Under the pieces are notes generated by a model. That model did no database searches, was not told the origin of the DNA, and saw only the letters and a program-made list of their open reading frames with translations. The position numbers and the translations under genes were made by a program. Source: Gossypium raimondii (Eukaryota; Streptophyta; Magnoliopsida; Malvales; Malvaceae). From it: 64,000 nucleotides of DNA. The stretch lies in assembly GCF_025698545.1 (NCBI RefSeq), contig NC_068577.1:32319250-32383249 (forward strand). The letters are read 5' to 3'. This document shows positions 57,600 to 64,000 of the stretch, one piece after another. Each line of letters starts with the position of its first letter. Position 1 is the stretch's first letter.

Positions 57600-59662
57600 T
57601 GGACACATGTATACTTTTTGTTTTCTTCAGGAATAATATAAATTTTTACCTTAAATTTTTACTAATTCAGTTTATAAATTCGAATTTCAAAATTACACTT
57701 TTGAAACTACTAACTTCCAAGTCGTTACATGCATAAATAATTGTATATGAATCGAAATGATAAGTTTCATTATAGCATGACATAGAAAAAATTTGGTAAT
57801 TGTTGTTTGACTTAATAACTACGTTCAAATGACATGAAATGTTAAGTTCAATTAATGTATTAGTAGCGAATGTCATGATTAGAAGTTCAATATGGATGTT
57901 GAACTTTTTTAGCAGGTTTTGGGGTATATTTTGAACCAATTGAAATAGGTACTTGATGCATATGTTGGATAGTTTGGTCTAATTATTTTTATTGCAACGT
58001 CGATGGACAGTATGTGATATCGAGTGGTTTGAGGTCGTGTCGTGACGTGACGTACCGTTTTGGCAATGTCATGATGTCAGTCTTAAAATTTTAAATCTTT
58101 ACAATTTGTTCCTATTTTATGCTCAAATTAATAAATGAATTTTCGTAAGCTCGATTAAGACTCGATTTTAACAGTTTAATCTGAAATAAATAAGTTTGAT
58201 ATTGAATTGCATGTGCGAATGATTATTTATTGTGAATTGACTATAATTACTCTGGTAACAAAAGTAACATTTTGTGACTCAGATCCAATAATCGAGTCGG
58301 ACGAAAGGTGTTAAAAGTAAAAAAGGATAATAATGACAAACTTTTTTATGAGATGATAGGTTTAGGGTGGTTTTTTTGTGATTTGGGTTTAATAAATGTA
58401 ATCTATATACTTTTAGGTTTAACTAATTATTTTTAACAAAATAAAAGAAAATGTCTTTTTAGTTGATTATATGTCATTAATTCACCTGGATTTATCAGAA
58501 TTAGAAAAATGAACAGTTGGCACTTGTTAAGTGTCACGTTAGCTTGATTTAACAGTAGATACGATTAAAGATAAAAAAGAAAAGTTGGTTGAGAGATTTA
58601 ATTGATGTAAAAAGTTTAACAATTGAATCTATTTTTATAGAAAGATTTAATTATTTTTCTCTTTTCTACCCTTAAGTAAAAAATTTCCGATATTCAAGCA
58701 AATAACCTAAAAGGCATAAATTAAACAGTAATCGTGGTTTAATTTGGCAATAGTCCAAATACATATATGATACTAATATAAAATAAATATATAATGTCTC
58801 AAATTATTACCATATCAAAATTTATTTAAATATAAAATATTTTAAACACAAATATTTATGAGGACCTTCCTTCGGCTAAGACGTGTAGAACCATGGCGTG
58901 CTTATTTATTTATTTGTTTATGGAAAGTGGTTAAATTTTGGTTTTAATGTCTCTATTATGCCTTTCATTTATATATTTTAATTTATAATATAATTTCATT
59001 CTTATATTTTTATAATGTTATTAATTAGTCTAAAAATAACTATTGTTAATTTTTGATTAAATTGTTATGTAATTATAGATAATTTGAATGTTTTAAGTGT
59101 TTTAGAGACTAACACATAATTTCTCATTTTCTTTAAGGTTCCTTATTTCTTTTTACGCTATAAGATAGTGGCCAATTTTTAATTTGGAATCTATTCTATG
59201 TTGAAACTTTATATTTAATTTATATACTTTAACTTTTTACATAATTCAGTCCCTCTACTTTTATAATGTCATTAGTTAATCTAAATAGTTAATATTGTAA
59301 TTATTTAATCTAAATACTATCATCAATTTTTCTTAAGAATAGTATCCCAACAAAAAATATATGAGATTTGTTTTCAAAACAGGAAGGTTAAATTATACAA
59401 AAAATAAATAAATAAAGTTACTAAATTATTAAAAACAACAAAGCTAAATTCTAAATATAAAATGTATGAGATTTGTTTTCAAAACAACAAGGTTAAATTG
59501 TAAAAAAAAAAAGTTACTAAATTATTAAAAACAACAAAGCTAAATTCTAAATATATATACGGAGACTATAACATATTTTCAAATTTCAAATCAAGAAGCA
59601 AACCATACTGGTAATAAAACAAAAGAAAATGCACGAGGTCTATTTTCATCTAGTGAAAGCTC
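57600..59662. other. Intergenic DNA between the LEA and GNAT genes
   Basis: AT-rich, with no domain-bearing frame. A diverged phrase around AAATGTATGAGATTTGTTTTC is duplicated at about 59355-59450 and 59460-59560. Parts at 57960-58330 resemble dispersed-repeat DNA. Confidence 0.5.
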
Positions 59663-60193
59663 TTATGGGTTAGCAGGAAGATCAGTTGATAAGAAACTAT
59701 ATATAAACATATCTCTTAAATTGCCCTTCATATATGCATATTTCCTTAACAGCCCTTCCTTTTGAAACCCAGTCTTTTCAACAACCCTTTGGGAACCCAA
59801 ATTTTGTGCATCAATAAATGCTTCAAGCCTTACTACATCTGGGAAGTCAGCAAAGAACTGAGGCACTGCCATTTTCAATGCTTTCGTTGCAATCCCATGT
59901 CCCCAATACTTGACTGCAACACCGTATCCAATATTAGCCTTGAACCTGTGTTCTTCCCCGGAGAACGGAAAGATCGAAATGAATCCGATCGAACAGTTGT
60001 CGATGCATATGGATCGACGCCATGGATGAGGAATACAAACATCCTTGATGTGATCCAGAGCTTCTTGCTTTGAGCTCAGTGTTTGCCATCGAAGGTAATT
60101 GGTGACTTGATCGTCGCCTGCAAATAAGAGGAAATCATCGGCGTCTTCTAGCTTGAATGGTCGAAGAGTTATTTTTGACAAGTCAACTTCCAT
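59663..60193 (-). CDS. GNAT-family N-acetyltransferase (RimJ/RimL-like), single exon
   Basis: An uninterrupted 176-residue frame starts MEVDLSKITLRPFKLEDADD. It fits the Acetyltransf_3 pattern: the LRPFKLEDADDF opening, WRRSICIDNCSIGFISIFPF for strands 2-4, IGYGVAVKYWGHGIATKALK with the acetyl-CoA-binding GHGIAT (Q/RxxGxG/A-like) loop near residues 98-103, then VVRLEAFIDAQNLGSQRVVE and KTGFQKEGLLRKYAYMKGNL. This matches small intronless plant GNAT proteins related to bacterial RimJ/RimL. The acceptor substrate is unknown; it need not be a ribosomal protein. A TAAATAAG TATA-like site lies about 45 bp upstream (60234-60243). No targeting peptide is evident. Confidence 0.9.
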   Translation of the reverse strand: MEVDLSKITLRPFKLEDADDFLLFAGDDQVTNYLRWQTLSSKQEALDHIKDVCIPHPWRRSICIDNCSIGFISIFPFSGEEHRFKANIGYGVAVKYWGHGIATKALKMAVPQFFADFPDVVRLEAFIDAQNLGSQRVVEKTGFQKEGLLRKYAYMKGNLRDMFIYSFLSTDLPANP

Positions 60194-60199
60194 CTAGCC

Positions 60200-61259
60200 A
60201 AACACTACAAAGTAAGTCTATAGGTGAAGATGGTCTTATTTATCATATTAACTTGGTGGAATTAAAGCTACTTTAGAACATTATTTATTTATTTATTCTC
60301 TCGCGAAATTTCTTGGGAAAAAGACATTGATTAGTTTAATGGATGATTGAATAGACCTAATTTAAATTATTAAAGGATAGAAACCAGATAGTTGGTGGAA
60401 TTAAAGCTACTTCAGAGTATTATTTAATGTTTTTCTTCAATTTAGTATCTAAATATCACGTGTAAATATATATTTTATTTAATTTGATATTTAAGTTTAA
60501 TACTTTATTTTTAATTTTGTATTTAATTTTTTATCCAATTTGATACTTGAATTTAACACTTTTTCTTAAATTGGTACCTAACTTTTTTTTCAATTTGATA
60601 GCTAAATTTGTTAAATGCTATACAAACGTGTAATTACTTTTAAGTTTTATTTGCTTATTTATTTTTTAATTTAACATTGTGAATTTCTTTTATTGGGGTT
60701 TTTAGAACTCTTATTTTCTGCTTCGATATCCATTCATTAAGAATATCTCGAATTAGAATTTCTGAACACATATTTCCTCTAATATTGATGACATTTTTTG
60801 TGGAATTGAGAGCTTTATGAAGATTAAGCTATGCTTTAAGTATGTGGTCCCTCTTGAATCGTTTCTGCCATTAGCAGTCAAAGTAATCAAAATTCCAATT
60901 AAAAGTAAAATTTGAGCATATTGTTTAGTGAAACAGAGGAAACTCCAAATATATGTAATTATTCCTACCATTAAATTTCATGCATCTACCACATGTCGAT
61001 CATATATTAGCTATTTCTGTCCCTTCATAAAAACTTAACACCATTAGTGTTTTGTGGTAATTTATATAACATTTGATAAGTTTATGTACCAAATCAAATA
61101 AAAAAATATAGCTTAGGTACCAAATTAGGAAAAAGTATCAAGTCTATGTACTAGATTGGAACAAAAAAAAAGGTGCAAAATAAAGAAACAATGCCAAGTT
61201 TAGATACCAAATGTTATATTAAGCATAAAAATTTTTAATTATTAATAATAGTTAAAATC
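60200..61259. other. Intergenic DNA with dispersed-repeat phrases
   Basis: Contains the same ACCAAATT..AAAAAAGT phrases as 5800-6110 (60420-60610 and 61080-61210, in opposite senses). No gene is recognised. Confidence 0.5.
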
Positions 61260-62717
61260 AGGGTAACCTGCCGCCAAATGTGGTGGTAGTTTTAGTACGT
61301 TTCGGCACTTAATGAACTTATTTTCCGGTCATTTTATATCTAATTATCGCATTTTCAGCTTTCGTAGTTTAGATTCAATTATGTGCAAAATAAGCGTTTT
61401 TACTCAAGAATTGATGTTAGTTGACCTATTAGGCCAATACATGCCTTAGGTGGTTTTAATATGCTTAATTTAGTGTGCAAGAGGTGTATTTAGCAACCCA
61501 ACAACCTTATGGATGACACCTGAGTGTAGCACAAGTTTCTCGAGATGCAACACGTGAAACCAGAGCTCCAAGATCAAAATATCGATGTTGTGTCGCAGCA
61601 CACCTTGGCTATGTCACAACACAAGTCTGAACATGGACACTAGAATCGACAAGGTTAAAACCGTCCGCATAATCAATAATTTTTGAGTTTATGACCTGTA
61701 ATAAACCTAATTAGGGTTTCTAAACATCACTATAAATAGAAAGGTTATTGCTAATATGTAGGCGAGCCTTTAGGAGCCGTAGTTAGTAAATTTAGGTTTT
61801 ATTTCATTTGTATTTTTAGTTTCTAAATACTTAGTTCTTTTCGACTAGGTTCAGCTTGAACCTAAGTCTTTTCTATTGAACTATTCAATAGTTTTATTTT
61901 ATTGTTCTTTTGCAAACATCAAGACTAGTTAGCTATTAAGAGATTACACAACTCCGAGCATATTCGATTTAATCAATTGAGCAATTTCTTACCCCGTCTC
62001 TTACTATAGTTTATTTGTGTTCTTTTACTTATTTAAATTAAAGCTAAGAGTTATGGAATCTAGATCCATGAGAGGCTAAGTCTATAAGGAGATTAACAAG
62101 TGGATGTGGGAGTAGTCAACGGATGAATTAGGGTTTCTTAACAGGAATTAACTGATTTCAAATTATGTGTGCCTAAACCCTAGGATTGATGACCTTAGAA
62201 AGTAATCTAGGTTAAACGAGGTCGGGAGATAAGTTTGTCGTGTAAATCATAATTTATCCCGGTGGGGAAAGTGGGGTTGAGAGATAAGCGAGTACCTGTT
62301 GATTAGTTAATTAGTAGAGGCCGATAGGTAATACTAGTTAATTAATAGTTAATTTCATTTAAACCCAAATTCTGAAATTAATTACAACCACTGCAATGAG
62401 TTAATATTCTGCATGTTATTCTGATTTAGTGGTTTGTTTATTTTATATTTATTTAATTCAGTTAATTTAGTTTATGCTTGTTATCTCTTTTATTGTTTAT
62501 TGTAATATAATTTTTAATTATTAATGTTTAGACTTGTTATTGTAGAAGTAGATTTTTGATTTAATTCATCCTCTAGGTACGATCCTTAAAATACTTCCCT
62601 ATGTTCCATTACACACATCTATATTACAATTTGACCTGTATACTTGCGGACATCGTTGATTTAATTTACTATATTTTTGGTGTGGCATTTTCTAGTCAAA
62701 CATTCGCACGCTTGGCA
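61260..62717 (+). mobile_element. Possible LTR-type or LARD retroelement relic, noncoding
   Basis: The segment has a TATA-like CACTATAAATAGAAAGG near 61729 and, at 62575-62665, the phrase ACGATCCTTAAAATACTTCC followed by TATACTTGCGGACATCG, of a kind I associate with leader or LTR regions of plant gypsy elements. No gag or pol domain and no paired LTR are visible, so the call is tentative. Confidence 0.35.
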
Positions 62718-64000
62718 TGTTGGGAAATGTGCTCATATTGTAGTAAACATGTAATTATTTTCTATTTATTTGAATGATGAATAAATAAATAAAGTTAATT
62801 TCACATTGCATTATTATATCTTTTGTATTTTTTTTCATATTTTTCATGCATAGAGAAATTGTGACAAACAAATATTAGCTCATTGATTGTCTAAATTCAA
62901 ACTGAAGATAAGTGGCATTGTAAGAACGTTTATATTGCGAGAAAGACAACTTACTTCAGTAGATAATCTAAATGAGTTCGTAATCCCATAAAAGAAACAA
63001 AGTGAGCATGGAAGGATTATTATGTTGTCTACAATTCTAATTGGGGAGATGACTAGTCTTGGCTATCGAAGCAGTTGATTTCACGGGTAGAGGCATAGAT
63101 GTATTCATTGGTAGAATGATATATTGGACTAAACCCAAGATGAATTAATTCTAAATTTGTTTGTGAATTAATTCACTTGTGACGTTCATGGTGTGATTTT
63201 CCTAAATCCTGAGTTAGTCATTAACCATGCGTATGCAACTCATGTGCTTTGATATAAGTGGAGGCTTATACTCTAAAGATGATCAAGCCCATAGCCAGTA
63301 TGTTGGGTACATGACTTGTGTATGTCATGGCTTTACTAGCAATAGTGGAATTCATAGCTCAATTAAAGAATTACTGATATCCTCTCATTGGCATTGTATG
63401 GATTGAAAAATATGGAACATGACCACGGGTTACTTGTTCTCGAACGAGCAATTTATCATAGCCATTTGGTGACAATAATCATATTAATCATTAAGAAGAC
63501 ACAATGATCACAATGATATAAAATAAGATTGTATTGAGTGAACGAATTTAACTCAAAAGGATCAAGGATACCATATGAGTGTAACACACACATGATGAGG
63601 TCATTGGACAAAATAGTTGGATGGATTATTTTCGTAAAGAGTATACAATAAGGAGTTTTCAATCATGGTACTTCTTGTGGATTAACTCCATGATTAAGTA
63701 ATTGCGAATTATTAGAACGATGCTTCTGGACATAATTGTAATTACTAGAGCCTAATTGAATATGCTCGATTGGTCCCTCCGCTAGCTCAAGAAAAGCTCG
63801 ATCGGACTGCATTTGAATCAGAATAAAATTCTACGACTTTGGAAATAATTTAATTGGGTCGATTTATTCGATGTGGAATTAAATTATGTGGTCTTGAGAA
63901 TTGTTCAACTAGAGAATTTGATTAAAGAAATTTCTTTAAAAATTAATTTGGAAAATCTAAGTGATTTTTGGGAAAATTAATTTTGATCAAGTAAAATTAA
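62718..64000 (+). mobile_element. Putative LTR start of a copia-type element, runs off the window
   Basis: TGTTGGGAAATGTGCTCATA at 62718 resembles the start of plant copia LTRs, and the following 1.3 kb is noncoding with no domain. The right end lies outside the window, so neither the paired LTR nor the target duplication can be checked. Confidence 0.35.

Noticed and set aside
59762..60073. Plus-strand open frame inside the GNAT gene
   Set aside because: It is an antisense shadow of an intact acetyltransferase frame.
63456..63662. 68-residue minus-strand open frame near the window end
   Set aside because: It lies in putative LTR DNA and has no recognisable domain.

Overview
The window is AT-rich plant nuclear DNA. 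The best guess is cotton (Gossypium) or a close Malvaceae relative, because it carries a late-embryogenesis protein of the LEA D-34 type first described from cotton and Ty3/gypsy LTRs with CACACGG/CCGTGTG motifs. The genus is an inference. Genes have small exons and GT-AG introns, and most of the DNA is transposable element.

Layout. 1-5384: a decayed Ty3/gypsy element on the minus strand (gag relic, primer-binding site, 2.8-kb LTR), abutting the 3' part of another LTR. 8009-11038: an intact ten-exon O-acetylserine (thiol)lyase (cysteine synthase) gene on the plus strand. 11616-12952: two U1 snRNA genes on the minus strand, each with an upstream sequence element; one has a changed 5' end. 14589-45003: a nested set of CACTA (En/Spm) transposons, each bounded by CACTACACCA ends and a matching 3-bp target duplication. 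Element A (about 5.7 kb once insertions are removed) carries fragments of two host genes, one of them signal peptide peptidase. Element C (about 11.5 kb) inserted into A and has TNP2-type and TNP1/Transposase_24-type genes broken by stops. Element B (10.4 kb, opposite orientation) inserted into C. A 2.8-kb solo LTR with a 5-bp duplication also sits in C. 48014-55804: a PIF/Harbinger transposon with a broken DDE transposase and a broken Myb/SANT-like ORF, itself inserted in a short dispersed repeat. 56198-57314: a three-exon LEA D-34/SMP gene on the minus strand with ABRE and RY motifs upstream. 59663-60193: a single-exon GNAT acetyltransferase on the minus strand. 61260-64000: retroelement-like noncoding DNA, probably including the start of another LTR.

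The host genes are not an operon and share no obvious pathway: sulphur assimilation, splicing RNA, seed desiccation tolerance and an acetyltransferase. The most notable points are the U1 variant whose splice-site-pairing end would match GUAUGU rather than GUAAGU; the shared internal plan of the three CACTA elements (hairpin-like subterminal arrays flanking a degenerate telomere-like TTTAGGG tract); the inverted pair of transposase copies B and C; the C-to-T bias of the transposase stop codons; and the captured host gene pieces in element A. All calls come from reading the sequence; no database search was run.
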